Below, piece after piece: positions 36,201-49,343 of a DNA stretch of 64,000 nt. Source of the DNA: Auanema rhodensis. Lineage: Eukaryota; Nematoda; Chromadorea; Rhabditida; Rhabditidae. Below the pieces are notes generated by a model. That model did no database searches. It was given only the letters and a program-made list of their open reading frames with translations, and was not told the origin of the DNA. The translations under genes and the position numbers were made by a program. The number at the start of each line of letters is the position of its first letter. Position 1 is the stretch's first letter. The DNA lies in contig OZ059896.1 in the NCBI GenBank assembly GCA_964057225.1, positions 9,672,001 through 9,736,000 of the forward strand, read 5' to 3'.

Positions 36201-37864
36201 ACGATGAATTTGATGTTGTATCTGATAATGTAAATAAAGTTAAACGTGAGAAGCAGCAGGTAGGCAGAAAAGTGTGTTTTAACCTTTTTTTTAAATATTG
36301 TAATAATAATATGTTTTCGTTTGCTTTTTCCCCCTACGTTCTCATAAAGCGTAACACTTTGCTGTTTGACTATAAACATATTTAATACACTGCAAGCTTC
36401 TAATCACAACTTTTATATAAAAATTCTTGCAGAACAGTGAACTTGGTAAATTCTTGAATGATAAGGAAGCTCCTCAAGTACAAATTTCCATGCAGGTAAG
36501 TTAAACAAAATTAAAACAAATATAGATAACATATTTAGCAACAAATTGTTGCTCTGCAATGGCTGGTTTCAAATCAAGCTGCTTTCACATCTAAGTTTAT
36601 TGATACAAATGTGTTGGAAAGACTTATCAAAAATAGTGCCAGGAGGGTAATACAAGTTCATGTTTAGATCTATTTTGTTGATGGTTTCTTCAGGTTGATG
36701 TATCTGCGCTCATGGCTATGGCACACGATCAAGTAAATTTACCAAAGCTTGCTCGTCTTTACATCAAAGGAGAAATGAGCGATAGATTCATTCTCATATT
36801 GGAGGGAAGAGTTCAAGTTACTATCGGCCAAGTTAGTGAATATGAACATGTTCATATTAAAACAAAGAAATATTTCAGAGTGGTATGATGTTCGAAGCCG
36901 GTCCTTGGCATTACTTCGGTAATGAGGTTTTAGAAAAATTGGTTCAAGGTGCAGCAACATTATCACGCAGTACATCAATCGTTGGTATGTTACATTACTG
37001 TTAAAATATAAACTTTGGGAAAATCGAATAACCTTCTGTCAATTTGAAGAATGGTCCAACCTGCCAGATCTGGAAAGCAGCCAGTCTGCCATATTGAACA
37101 AAAGTAATATGATTAAGTAATACAAAAAAAAGAAAGTAATATCTTTTGTTTCTCAGCGTTATATGAAGAGCACACATATTTAAATACTAATTATCGATAA
37201 TTTAAAATTAATGAAAAGGTTTCTGAAAGTGATCGACCTAAACAGCGAATAGAGCTTGAATAAAACATCTGGCTCATTTTTCATCATATTGTATAAATTT
37301 AGTAACAGACATCAGTAGGCATGTTATAGATCCATAATATTTTATATTTCAGATATTAATGACCTATCATGTCGCCGTCCTGATCTTATGTTTAATCCTG
37401 ATTATACTGTAGTGGTAAAAGAAGATTGTACTTTCCTGGATGTTAATGTGGCAGCTTACATAAATGCTTTCAAATCATCGTTGATGCAACGAGAACGAGA
37501 GTAAATTAATTCTCTATTTATATTAACTATTTATATCATGATTTGTAGACGGGACGATATGTCATATGATGGTAATTCGCGATCTCCATCACCTATTCGA
37601 AAGAAGAGCGTTGTACCAATAGGAGTATGTGATTTACTATATACAATTAATTAATTACTTTTCTTTAGTCTCCGATACAAGATCCTTCGGCATTATTAGT
37701 TCCTAAGATGCAACAAATGCACGATGCTCGAGAAGCTGTTAAGGTCTTGAATGAACATATGAATCACCATAGCAAGATAGAGGTATTTACTCTTATATTT
37801 CTCACCTACTACTACTTACACATTACAGGAAGAACTAGAGCTTTTACCAAAAGAAGAAGTTTAA
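33224..37864 (+). CDS. CNNM (ancient conserved domain) magnesium transporter
   Basis: Cyclin M/ACDP family membrane protein controlling Mg2+ efflux and homeostasis; C. elegans has five (cnnm-1 to cnnm-5) and the specific orthologue is not assigned. About 21 exons, ~800 residues. Order: signal peptide ([17 protein letters not shown]); extracellular domain with several N-glycosylation sequons and the stretch [19 protein letters not shown] (~80-190); DUF21 transmembrane domain (~196-380) with the family mark [18 protein letters not shown] and [13 protein letters not shown] pair (~385-515) with [20 protein letters not shown] and [16 protein letters not shown]; cyclic-nucleotide-binding-like domain (~560-730) with [19 protein letters not shown]; and a polar tail. 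The catalytic-free but intact domain set suggests function. Introns after residue ~477 (35639-36035) and ~677 (36986-37353) are long. It converges with exportin-2 at 37864/38133. Confidence 0.95.
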
Positions 37865-38132
37865 TATAAAAGCCATAAGTTAATTCTCCCTTCGTACGGG
37901 TTCCAAAGTGTTGTATCAAGTTGTTAAGCTATTCTATTTTGACAATAAAAGATCGCCATCGATCTCTAACAAATAAACAATTTTATACCATGATTTACTA
38001 TTGACGACACTAAAATAAAAACAGCAAAAGCTAAGCATGAGTCAGGAAGGAGAAACCGTATGCAGGGTAAAGACCGGAAGATGACAAAATATATCTAATT
38101 GGAAAAAGAGATAAAAGTATGTATATGAGTTT

Positions 38133-41100
38133 TTAAGAGGAACTGGCATAAGCTGTGAGGTGTTGGCGCAGTTCATCAGGTATACAACTAGAAACAGAGG
38201 CATTGTTTGATGGGCCACGTTGCAAAACAGCTTCAGCGAGGAAGGCTAGAACAGTATTATAAGATAATAATTTTTAAATTTTGACCTACCTTTGTAGTTT
38301 GAAATTTGAGGAGCAACTGGTTCTGCTTTAGCAGCATAACTTAATTTGCAGTAAGGGTTCGTAAACTCTCCTTCAGCATTGTACATGGCGGCTTGTTCTT
38401 CTTCTGGAGAAAGAGTTCCTCTTTCAGACGCAGATGGTGCTTCGATTAGTTTCGTGACTCCCATAGCAAGATCACCGAAGAGATCGCTAAATATGCAAAA
38501 TATAGATCATATATGGTGAGAGCAAGAACATACGGAATAATATTAGTTTGTTCACCAAGTAATCTGGCAAAACCTATCGCAATCAATCTTTTATCTGTGG
38601 GAGTAGTCATGTTTTGAAGAGTAGCTAACTCCGGAATGATAACTTTCTGAACAACCATATGCAACATATTTGGTTGAATAGCATTCATACTCTGAAATAT
38701 TTTATCAGATTTGAAAAAAATTGAAGAACAAACTTTAGCCAAATCCTCGGCACCTCTAACAATAATAAAGCGAGCAATGAAAACAACGAAGAATTTCAAA
38801 AACTTGGGGGTTTTGCTTCCTTGGATTCTTTGGAACATATTGTTCAACATGATCTTGACGGGAGCGTCAACACCTTGAATCATCTAAAACAAAAATATAT
38901 CAGCTTAGAAAAAACGACACACCTCAAGGCAAGGCAATAAAGCATTTCCCAATTGGAATCCGTAATTATCTAATGATCTTGATCCCATCAGACTATAATA
39001 TTATTCTATTTCTTTAATCAATATCTATATTTTACCGAGCATAGTGAGCAAGAACTTTATTTGAGTGCTCAGCAAGAACCTTCTCGGGAGCGTACTTCAG
39101 ATATACCTAATAAAGCAGATATTTGAAAAATTCCAAAAAATTGTAAACCTCTAGGACAGACAAGGCAGCTGGAACATTTGCAGATCTTGCCCATAATTGT
39201 TGATCAAGGAGGAAGTTTAGGAAAGCTATATACTTATCAGAATTAGATCCATTGGTAACAGCAGCAGTCAATAAAACTCCTGAATGAATAGTTGATAATG
39301 TGCTGATAGGCATAGAACGAACCTGTGATTTGAAGAGCGTATGGAATCAAATCGCTAATATCTTTTGTCATAATGGTTTCGACAAGAGGCATAAGCTGAT
39401 CGTCCAAGGAAACTCCGGGAAGATTGGCAGTCTAAATAAATAAATTTCTCAAATTATTCGATTCTAAAGCACCTTTCTAATAAGAACACACATAGTTTCG
39501 AAAAGGAAATGAGTATGTACAGGATCCGCAGGATTCTTAATAGCGGCATCTACCAAATTAGCCAACTGTGAAGCAATAGCGCCAGCATGGCGTGCTGAGT
39601 TATCCTAAAAAGGTAAAGTGTATAACAATATTGGTACAACAATTTACATCTAATAAAGCAACGATACGAAGAATAGCTTTGATCAAGTAAGGGGAGTTTT
39701 GAGACTTTGGGTCCTTGTCGAAAGCCGATACTAAATTGGAGAGAAGTGACTCCACAGGAACATCCTTTCCAGTAAGATAAGGAGTCTGAAATAATCACCG
39801 AAAAAAACTTGAAAAGAAAGTACTCAAAAATACTACATTTGTTTGTGGGTTTTTAACTAGAGCAATCTTCTCAACAGCATATGCAGCATACTTGTGAAGC
39901 ATCTTAAAATGTTACTAGGTTTATCAACCATTTGGGAAAACTTACAGGTATATTGGACTGAAGAAGCCTAACAGATGCTTGAATAACTTCAACTAATACT
40001 TCCACGGGTAGTTGATTACGGAAAGTAACAGCAAATCTAGATTAACGTGTTTTCAATGATAATAAAATATAATAAACTTAATAGCATCCGTTTTCAAAAT
40101 TGGAGTATCATTTACATCACCAGCGAGATGTACACGAACTTGATTGCTATAGTAATCGAGAACGTTGACCTGAAGAATGCATTAAAAATAACTTGCAAGC
40201 ATAGAAAAAAGTGCTATATTAGAAATATTAGAAATACTAACCAGTTCACTAGTACTAGTAGCTCCTGACTTGGCTGTTTCAGTTTTAGAAGCCATAGCAG
40301 TAACTAAGCAATATACCACGTCCAGTTTCATCCACGAACCATCAGAGCATAGAGATGGAATAATCTGAATGTCTTAAGTAATTATATCATAAAAATTGTG
40401 ATCATCACTTGTCCAAGAATTGGAATAAGGGCTGCTTCAAAGCGACGACAAAGAGCTCGAACCAGATCAATTGCTCCTCTTCTACGTGTGCCAACATCAG
40501 TACCTTAAAAAAAATTTAATTTTAAGTTCTTATTCTCAACAATGATACCTTCTAAGTCTCTCTTCATAAAATCGACAGGCTCATCTTCAAACAGTTCGAG
40601 ATCCTCAGGACGAAGAGTTAAATTTTTAACGCACACATCCTCTGAAAGCAAATAAGTAACTTAAGAAACAAGTAAGAAAAATTACGAGCAATCGTTTGAA
40701 GAACTCCTTCTCCGACAAAATATTGTTCATAATATTGCTTCTGACAAATAATACTCAAGAAGCTAAGGCAAGCACAAATCATTCCATCATATCTATAATT
40801 GATAGCATATAGCTAACGATGACTTCTTGTTCAATATTACCTGACATCAGGCCCAGTTTGAACAACTAATTGCCAAACGGACTGAATAATAGAAGGCATG
40901 AAGGGATTGATCTCTTCCTCAAATCTTTGAGCGTATAAAGTGAAGATTTCACAAATTTCACTCTATAATTCATTACTATGGAAATGTATCAATTCAGAAA
41001 TTAAACCTTCATCTTATCAAGCGCTGTGGGATCTCCAGCAGCAGAAGAAACATTGGGGCAATCCAAAGGCATGAGTACTAAGAATCGTTCAACCCATTCT

Positions 41101-42080
41101 TTTAAATGATCCTATAGCATTTACATTGAAACAAGTTTGGTATTTTCTGTTAAACGCACCTCGAAATATTCGGGAATTTCTTGAAAAGAGAGTGAATGAA
41201 ACACTCGTGCAATATAGTGCAAAATCTTCAATGATTTCATATAAATAAAACTCATTTAATAAATTATTATACTTACGTCCAATACTTTCGTTAATGTTTC
41301 AACAGGAAGAGAGTTGGGGTTTCCTAATGCATCGGCCATTTTTTTGAACAGATTAGTCAATGGCTCTTGACACTAAACAGTAAATTAATTTTGAAATTAT
41401 CCCTATTCATACTGTTAAAAGACAATTCTTCAATTCAGTCCACAGTTCTATACTCTTTTGTTCATAACGGAATTTCTTGAAAAGTTGGTCCAATGAAGAA
41501 AGAACAGTTATAAGTCTATCAGGATCATCGCTTTGCATGAGGGTAGCCAAAGTGGGGACTAAATTGGGCCACTTCTCAGGAAAATCTCTCTGCAACAGTA
41601 ACTTTACAACATCCTATATTTTTAAAATAAACCTGGGCGACTAAATGAAGAGCATGAGATAATTGATTTTGAAGTGTTGAAGATATATTGTTAGTGTCAA
41701 AAAGAGTACGTAGTATAGCTTCTCTAATAGCTTGTTCTTCTTCAGCAGGAATATCAACTTCTGGTGTTGGACCCTACATAATGGAAATTTTCATGCTTTA
41801 TATATAATCTTTCCTCACCCAATTTTTCTTAATAAAGTTTTTGAAGGTGATAGCTGCAGCTGTGCTTACAACAGGAGGAACTGTAGGGTCACATACTAAA
41901 GCAATTAGCATAAGACTAAACTCTGAAAATAAGAAACCTTATAAATGTTAATAACTCATGTAACTTACGGGGCTGCTTTTCAAATTCATTAATCTTAGCC
42001 TCAGCAGCACGACGAGTGTCAATTTCTGTACTTAGAGTACTTTGCAAAACTTCAGCTACTTGTGCAAGGTTCCCATTCAT
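38133..42080 (-). CDS. xpo-2: Exportin-2 (CAS/CSE1L), importin-alpha re-exporter
   Basis: HEAT-repeat karyopherin that returns importin alpha to the cytoplasm with RanGTP. I count 25 minus-strand exons from 41969-42080 to 38133-38245, about 950 residues, close to the ~970 of animal CSE1L. The importin-beta N-terminal domain shows TRRAAEAKINEFEKQP, AAAITFKNFIKKNW and the RDFPEKWPNLVPTLATLM segment, all typical of CAS. The centre carries DHLKEWVERFLVLM, PFMPSIIQSVWQLV and RRRGAIDLVRALCRRFEA-like text. The C-terminus has VGVTKLIEAPSASERG-like (here MGVTKLIEAPSASERG) and ends near DELRQHLTAY. The start is the ATG at 42080 (MNGNLAQVAEVLQSTL). Introns are nearly all 40-60 bp. Confidence 0.95.
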
Positions 42081-42977
42081 TTTTTCTGTATAAGATAATT
42101 TTGAAAATAATGTATTTATTTAAGTCTCATTTAAGAATGACATCAGAAAAATTAACAAAGAACCAAATAGAAAAAATCTAGATATTCAAAACTTCATTTC
42201 GAAATCCCGCCACCGGGAACAATACGTACGTAATCGTACGTAGCAAAAGAAGTTTTGGAAAATACAATGTTGTTGGTCCAATATTTTTTGCAATATCACA
42301 TGTAAAGTTGACTGTTTTGATTCAAGTTGTAGAGCACAAGGTTAAATTGAGACTATAAAATATAGGAACTTATTTTTATATTTATTTGTGTTACTATACT
42401 ATATATTATAGTTAAGAAGTAAAGGTAGTACTGATTGAACCTGTTTTAGTTATTCTTAGTATTTTAAATATTATCTTCAACTCCAGATTGGGGATTAAGA
42501 GAATTGTAACAATTTCAATGCAGATTGATATTTTAGAATAATATAAAATTATTTTCTTGCTAGATTAGCTTTGCCTAAAAAAGTTGAAAATGCATATTGA
42601 CATATCAGAAATATCTAGTAAAGGCTCATTTAATAATTAATTATGCTGTTTTCAATAGATAAGGTAAATAATCATGATTGATAATGTAGACGGATAATTA
42701 GAAAAATCAATAAATAATATTAATATTTTAATTTCTATTCCTCGTACTCGCCGCCCAAATGCGCTCAACATAATTTTTGTATTATAATTATGGTACAATA
42801 ATATAACATAACAAATTATTGGATGGGTATATTAGCTACTTCAATGTGATTTATACCAGCTGTTCCGCAGTTCGCCTGCTGCGTCAAACCAAGCAATATA
42901 GCTGCAAGATGCTTTTCCATTTAAATTCCACATTTCTAGTTCATCACAATTATCCCCAGCTAAATATCAAATATAAG
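42081..42977. other. Intergenic, nothing seen
   Basis: About 900 bp of AT-rich sequence between exportin-2 and the cysteine-rich gene. Both flanking genes are on the minus strand, so this holds the exportin-2 promoter. No coding exon or repeat found. Confidence 0.5.
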
Positions 42978-43712
42978 TTAAGAAAAATATGTTATAATAC
43001 TTATGATAGAAGAGTTATGTGATTGAAAAACAGCTGAATTTACTGAACAGTCCAAACGACCACATTTTCCGTAGCTTGCTTCATATCTTTAAATTCCTAT
43101 GATAAATGTTGTGCATTTGAAAAGCCTACCGACAATAGAAATTAAAAGCATCATGGGAACCTGTCCATCTTCCGGACCAAGAACAATCTATTGGATCACT
43201 TCTAACAAAACACAGCATAAAATAATTTTACTAGAACTCGAATTTACCTGCAGCAGTACTTCTTATCCAATTTTGTACCTAAAAAGTTCAAACATGGTTC
43301 TCCAAATGATGGATCAGGTATACACACTGTACCATTCTCGCATCTATCAAATAAAAAAATATTTATTTTTGTTTCAGTATTAGTTTTAATAGGCTTTAGA
43401 TAATGTTTTCTCACCTTCCTGTGTGCGATCTAATGTAATCAAAGCCTGCTGGACAACTATCAATACATAAAGGTGCTAATCCGAACCATCGACATCCACC
43501 ATGAGAAGGTAACCGACTTGGAACGTTTGTTGGTCCCGTGGATCTTCAATATAATATGTATAAAATGAGAAAAAATAGTAAATAACTTACAACAGAATAT
43601 TACTGAGCTCCTGTGTGGTTCTTCCGATAACGCCATCCCTCATAAGTGTTTTCTCATGTGCCATATTTGGCACAATTAAGATAAATGCTAAGCATAAATG
43701 ATAGTAGTACAT
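42978..43712 (-). CDS. Cysteine-rich secreted protein
   Basis: Minus-strand exons 43591-43712, 43415-43543, 43248-43343, 43130-43198 and 42978-43086 fit in phase and encode 174 residues. A signal peptide (MYYYHLCLAFILIVPNMA) precedes a region with about a dozen cysteines: GGCRWFGLAPLCIDSCPAGF, then CENGTVCIPDPSFGEPC, then LDKKYCCR, then IDCSWSGRWTG, FYCRYEASYGKCGRLDCS. The last two look like an internal repeat of C-x-W/Y-x-G-x units. It resembles a nematode secreted-protein family with CRWFGTAPLC and CSWTGRW cores that I know only as uncharacterised. The C-terminal 20 residues after the last cysteine are dubious: a GTAAAT donor right after it could splice to a further exon. Confidence 0.75.
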
Positions 43713-45984
43713 AGAGGAGGCGAAAGATCGAAAAGTTTGAGATATAGATCGAATAAAGAAATCAAAACGTGATTTAGGCTCGTAATGAAGGAAGTTAGTT
43801 TGGATAAACAAAAGTTGAAGATTAGATGTTTGTTTAAGTACATAAAAGAATTGATTTGCACGGGTTTCCTTATGTGAGAAGCATATCATCAAATTTATTT
43901 GATTAATTAGTGACAGAGCGAAGTGTACTGACAATTTTTGTATTTTTTTCGGACTCACTAAATCTTAATTTCGGGATAACATAATCTTTGCACACAATCG
44001 ACTAATATTGGTTCTGCAAAGTGGATAGACTCCTTTTATGTATGCTACACAGAAAATTCCAGTTATTATTAAGACAAATAATCTCTATTTCATGCAATAC
44101 CAAATGGCTTGGAACACCCTCTCCCCCCTTCGTAACTGTCAATAGCCATTTTCAAAAAAAAACAATGTTTCAAATATTTAGATGTCAGGCTGAGTTCGGC
44201 TTTTTTAAAGGTGAACTGTCAGTTTCAAAATCTCATATAATAATGTGAAGAAAGAGTCATATGTTTGAAATTTTGGTCAAAACTGTCGAATGAAAAGACC
44301 TCTCTCTATCTTTACATTTTTTTCACAGAAGATTAAAGATTATTTTGTCAACTGGAACCACATATATGTATATAACTCCCGAGAAAAACATATTTTCTTG
44401 ATAAGTAGAATATTTTTAGAGAGCTGAGGATTAGTTTTCTCTCGATTTTTGCGTGATTTTTTGTAGGAATTTGAAAACGTACACTTGCACATAGTATTCT
44501 TCTTTTTCATCACTATTTGGCAATCGGCGTTGTCGACTTCACTTCGTCTGAGTTTGTTGACAAATCTGTTTGCCATCGGCTTTTGAGGCCAGTCTTGGAA
44601 AAAAGACATGATGGTGGCATGCTCAATGTTGAAGAAGAACAATTCGCTTAAGTTTCAGCGTCAACCTAAGTATAAAAAATAGAGCAGATCAAACATCTGT
44701 TTCTTACAATATTTTATATGAAATTTATAAATCATTGGAAATTACAATTTTTTTCAATATTAGTTTTTGTCTTTCTTTCACAATTTATGTTTCATAACAG
44801 TTCTAATCAAAGTCTTAAACTTATGTTTTGAGTATTATAAAATATTTATTTTATGAGTAAACCTCTCATCTTTACTGAAGCATCTTGACTGTTTTATAAG
44901 ATGTTTAAATGTTAAGAAGATTTTTGCTTTTGTGATGTACTACTTTCTTTCATTATTGTTTTTACTTTTCAGTTTTCTTATAGTATAACTCGTGTTGCTT
45001 GTCTTAACAGATATTTATTAGAAGTTGTATAGAAAGTTTGGTATGACATTATTAGAACTAATTTAGTAAAATTCATCACATTCTATCTTCTTTTAAGAAT
45101 TTCTAATCTTCTTCAATTAGAATCGCATGATTTTCTCTTGAGAATTTGGGATCTGTCCTAAATTTTCTGGCAACTTTAGCATATTTCATAATTCGAACAA
45201 TCATGCGGGCCTTATAATTCTAGTTTTGCACGTTGCATGTGTTTTAATCTCATTTGATATACATATATAACTATATATAATATATATTCATATTGAATGA
45301 TATTTTCTGTATTATTTATTTTGTCGATTTTTTTGGTGTATGACTGTATAGCTAAAGAAAACTAGAAACATTGTTTTATATCAAGTTCAAAAGCTCTTTA
45401 TACAGTAGTTTCTGTAAAGTTGTGTATGTTGAAGTCCTAGTATCTGCATTATCGATTGAATTTATTATGAAACTAAAAATAATAAATAGTTAGTTCAAAG
45501 ATAACTGACCGATCATTGAACTATGTGCATTCGGTAATATTTTGTTGGGTAAAAATTTGAGAAATTATAACATAAGTTAAGCTTAAAACTGTATGTAGAG
45601 TAACTTGAACTGGTTTCAAGAGCACTCTTCCTTCTCAACTATTGACTTTTCTCAAATGTCAATCACACAGAACGCATTTTTATTTAATACCAATAAAAAA
45701 TGACATACACTGTTTTCTGTTTTCTCTTTCAGATCCATAACAACGAAGATCAATCTGCGTTTTAACAAGACGATGATCCCGATTATTTTATTAACCAATT
45801 TTCAATCCATCAAGTTGTAGATTCCTTCTATGAGTATAAGCATGCCTCTGCAAACTCATCGTATTATTTTATTTGCTCATGTGATTTTGCTGTTTCTCGT
45901 GAATTCTTCGTGAACTTTTGAGCATAATTTCCAATTATTATTTCAAGTTCATATGAAAATGTTATATTTAATTAATATTTAGAC
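43713..45984. other. Intergenic, nothing firm
   Basis: About 2.3 kb of AT-rich sequence between divergently read genes. A 100-codon minus-strand frame at 44340-44642 is rich in Lys, Asn and Phe and has no family or splice support. A TTTCAG at 45727-45732 could be an acceptor for a 5' untranslated exon of the gene at 45985. Confidence 0.45.
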
Positions 45985-47204
45985 ATGCCACGTGAGCGAG
46001 AGGTTTCTACGCGTTTAATTCGACCAACTATGCCATTTATTGACCAAAATCAGCTCGTGCTCTTTGTGGAAAGGTGGAATCCCAGTTGGGAAATCGATGG
46101 CAGCATAAAGGTAATTATACATGATCTCTAAGTAAGAATTTCTTTTTTTTTAAGATTTTCGACGAAGGAATTGCTCAGTATATGATTGCCGATCTTGAAT
46201 CTCATTACAAATACTTTGCTGCATTAATCTTAAGTAAACCAAGCCTCAGATGTCAAATAATCGCTGAAGAACCGACAGACGAACTTGATGACAACGGAAA
46301 TAAATTTGAAATGGTAAGTTGCTACTACAGTTATACATATATTTCTTTTAAAACTTGACCAATCTGCCGCGATCCTATTTATATATTTCAACCGCCGAAC
46401 TTCGAACTAACACATCCATATATGAAAAAATGTGTATCAATCATTTATATAAATTATATTGCTGATAAGATAAGATCATATGTTTTACTTAGATCAGTCA
46501 ATTCCACTTCCATTAAGAACAAAGCATGTTTTCAGCCTTTTTGCGTTCATTCGACATTCAGGTCATCTATGCGATTCCCTCAAAAGAACTTCGCCGAGAT
46601 TTATCCTGCATTGTACGGTGCATATATCCCAGAAATTTCTGACCACAACAGCCCCACATTACTTTCTTTAAATTCTTACATGTTGCAACATTAATTATTA
46701 GTTCTATTTGAGTACATGTGATATCCTTTCTTATTCTTCAGTGATTTTTTACTGATCTTGTGTATCTTATTTTCAAATTTCATTCTAGTAATAGACAATA
46801 TCATTAATTGAAATCAATCTTATATGGACCGGTTGAAGCAAAAGAATGCTGCGTAGTTTTTTTAGGAAAAATCTGCTTCCAATGTCATTTTGCTTGATTA
46901 GCATTTCATAAATCTGAAAAGTGAATTTAATCTTTTCTTTCTTTTTTCTTATCAATCAGACGGGTCAAAGCCATTATCCCAAAATAGAAAATCATATCTA
47001 TATAGATTTTGTTTTCGAGAGTAGATGCAATACAATTGCTGCTGAATTTTTAAAATTTTTTTTTAATTGAAAAATCTATTTGTCAAACACTATAGCTCGT
47101 AAATCACACTTTTGCAGATATCACAAGGTGAATTAAACTCGGATGATATTCAACGTATCGAACTTTTGAAGATGGTCTTGTCAAAGAGAGGATACAGATT
47201 TTGA
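45985..47204 (+). CDS. Conserved-looking 123-residue protein, unrecognised
   Basis: Three exons (45985-46110, 46155-46313, 47118-47204) join in phase 0 and encode 123 residues. There is no signal peptide or membrane segment, so it is likely soluble and intracellular. The chain is a compact mix of charged and hydrophobic residues: FVERWNPSWEIDGSIKIF, YMIADLESHYKYFAALIL, an acidic loop (EEPTDELDDNGNKFE), and a C-terminal helix ending SKRGYRF. The text has the look of a conserved small subunit but I do not recognise the family. The second intron is 804 bp, far above the norm here, and may hide another exon; the frames within it (46422-46694) are not convincing. Confidence 0.65.
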
Positions 47205-49343
47205 AACTTATATATGATCACAAACTTGTACATTCCACATATGCATTGTTTTTCTTGAATATTTGTGAACTATCTTCATTTGTTTTATTGGTTTTTATGA
47301 TTTTCTTAGATTCTACTGTTTAAAACTATGTCGTAGTTTGCTATCATTTGTAGTTCATATTCATCTCACTGTTATATTCGTTCAATTGCACATTGTGAAA
47401 AATAACTTAAATAAACAAATACAAACTAAAGTAGTTAACACTACGAGGTCCCGTCTCGTGCTCTCTTACTCATAATTGTTTCGAAACGTTTTCTTCCTTC
47501 GTTTTTACCCTCTTGTTTTCCATTCCATAGAGTCACGTCATGTGAAGATTGGAGAGCAACTGTCACACAAGGTTCAAGCAGAATGTTTATCTGCTGTTTC
47601 GACATTAAGTTGTAATTGTGAACACGTTTCCCAAAGGATTATGGCTGTTTTCTTCCACAAGAAAAAAAGCTGACCACAGCATTATCAACATTCTTTTTGC
47701 ACGCCAGGTAAATATTCTAAGAGAACTGAGTGTCAGATAATAATTTCAATGAGCAATAAGCTCTCCGGTATCATTTTGTGCTTTCATCTATAAAATATGA
47801 ATAGATACACGTAGGTTATACCAAGCTTCAGCAGTTATTCACTCTACAGTTCCAGTTATTAAATAGCTGGCCAAGCAATTCACTACAACAAACGAGATGT
47901 GTTCCGAGATTCAAGGGTCGATAGCCATTGTTGTCTGGAGAAATCATCTTATTTCTCTCAACAGCATTAACTTCATCTTCCCTTCCGCAAGTCAGCAGGG
48001 CGTCGTCTGGTTTCAACTGACTCCTCAGTCAGCAGGACTCAACTAGCCAGCCCATCGTTAATCGTCAAGGCCTTGACTAAATGAACGGTTAAATCACGAG
48101 TTGGATCGAAAAGTTCCTCTTAATATACCTAATCCATATCCGGCAATAAGATCAGGTAAAGGTTTTCAACTGTTTTCTTGTGTAATCTGCTTACCACATG
48201 TTCTGTTTCACAATCTGAACATTTTTGTTGACAAATATTTGTTGTGTAAACAAGCACCGATTGACACGAGAAAAGGTGCGTGGAAAACACTTATTTCAGA
48301 GACTGATCTTGTCTCATGATCACCTAATTATTTAATTTATGAAGTGCCATTACCAGAAGTTGTCAGCCTCACCTTATTTTACATAACTCAATATTCCATA
48401 CTAGAGAGGAATAAAAGGTGTGATTTAAAAGCAAAGTCATCAAAATTCTTTTACGCTGACGAAATTCACACGTTCCAATACTCATGCGTATTTCAAGAGG
48501 TAAAACGATTATAGATGAGCAGTAAAATATATAAGTATTCGCCTGTTCATTTCCACCTTCACGATAATCAGTATCTTCTGGTATCCTATGTTTACGATTC
48601 TATTTGTCTTTTATGCTATAGCAGCAAACAATTTTTGGCATAGACAAACCACTTCAGCTTCTAAAATATTTCACGTATAAAAAGATTATAGACCAACGGC
48701 TAACTTAATTGTTTCAAAGGTCGCAAAGAGATGAAGTACCTGCTTCATCCGCTCACCTATCCCACAATCTTCATATTATAAACAAAACTGGCAACAGTAA
48801 CTAAAGATCCTCTGCACCGCTATCATTCACGAATTTATAGAATCTGCATGAATGATGACTTTGAGTTTTTTGGTACGTAATTGCGTACCTTCTAGAGTCC
48901 GCTACGCCGTTCTTCCAACCCTCTCTGTCGTTTACGAAATACTGCCTGAGGTAAACATTAGCATTTCAATGTTCCTTGTATCGTGCATATGATAATTTAT
49001 AAGGATCACCGAAAACCAATTAGAATATCAACGTAGATGGCATTTTTATTGAAAAAAGAAGTATGTGCTTCTTGTACAATATTGCTTCAGGGTGCTTTTG
49101 TTTAGAAACACCCATAGCAGTAGCCATGACGCCCTATAATGTCTGTCTAACCTAATATTTCGCAAATGTGCAATCTATCTGTTTCAAATATCTGCCATTT
49201 TTAGTTGTTCATTTCTTTTTTTATATTTAAATTTAATTATAATTTTTCTTTCCTCGATTGTCCATGTTGTTGCTGTTAAAAAAATAATATATCTACATGT
49301 ATATATATCTTTAAACAAAAAGTTTTTTTTAGAATAATTCACA
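47205..49343. other. Intergenic, nothing firm
   Basis: About 2.1 kb upstream of bec-1. Several 60-70 codon frames occur (47476-47673, 48101-48319 on plus, 47828-48016 on minus). The minus-strand frame has a plausible Cys content (CCSELLGQLFNNWNC) but no start, splice context or family. None is supported as a gene. Confidence 0.45.

Noticed and set aside
44340-44642. 100-codon minus-strand frame
   Set aside because: Biased to Lys/Asn/Phe, no homology seen, no neighbouring exons in phase.
46422-46694. Two overlapping frames in the long intron of the 45985 gene
   Set aside because: The flanking exons already join in phase 0 without them, and neither frame has matching acceptor and donor sites.
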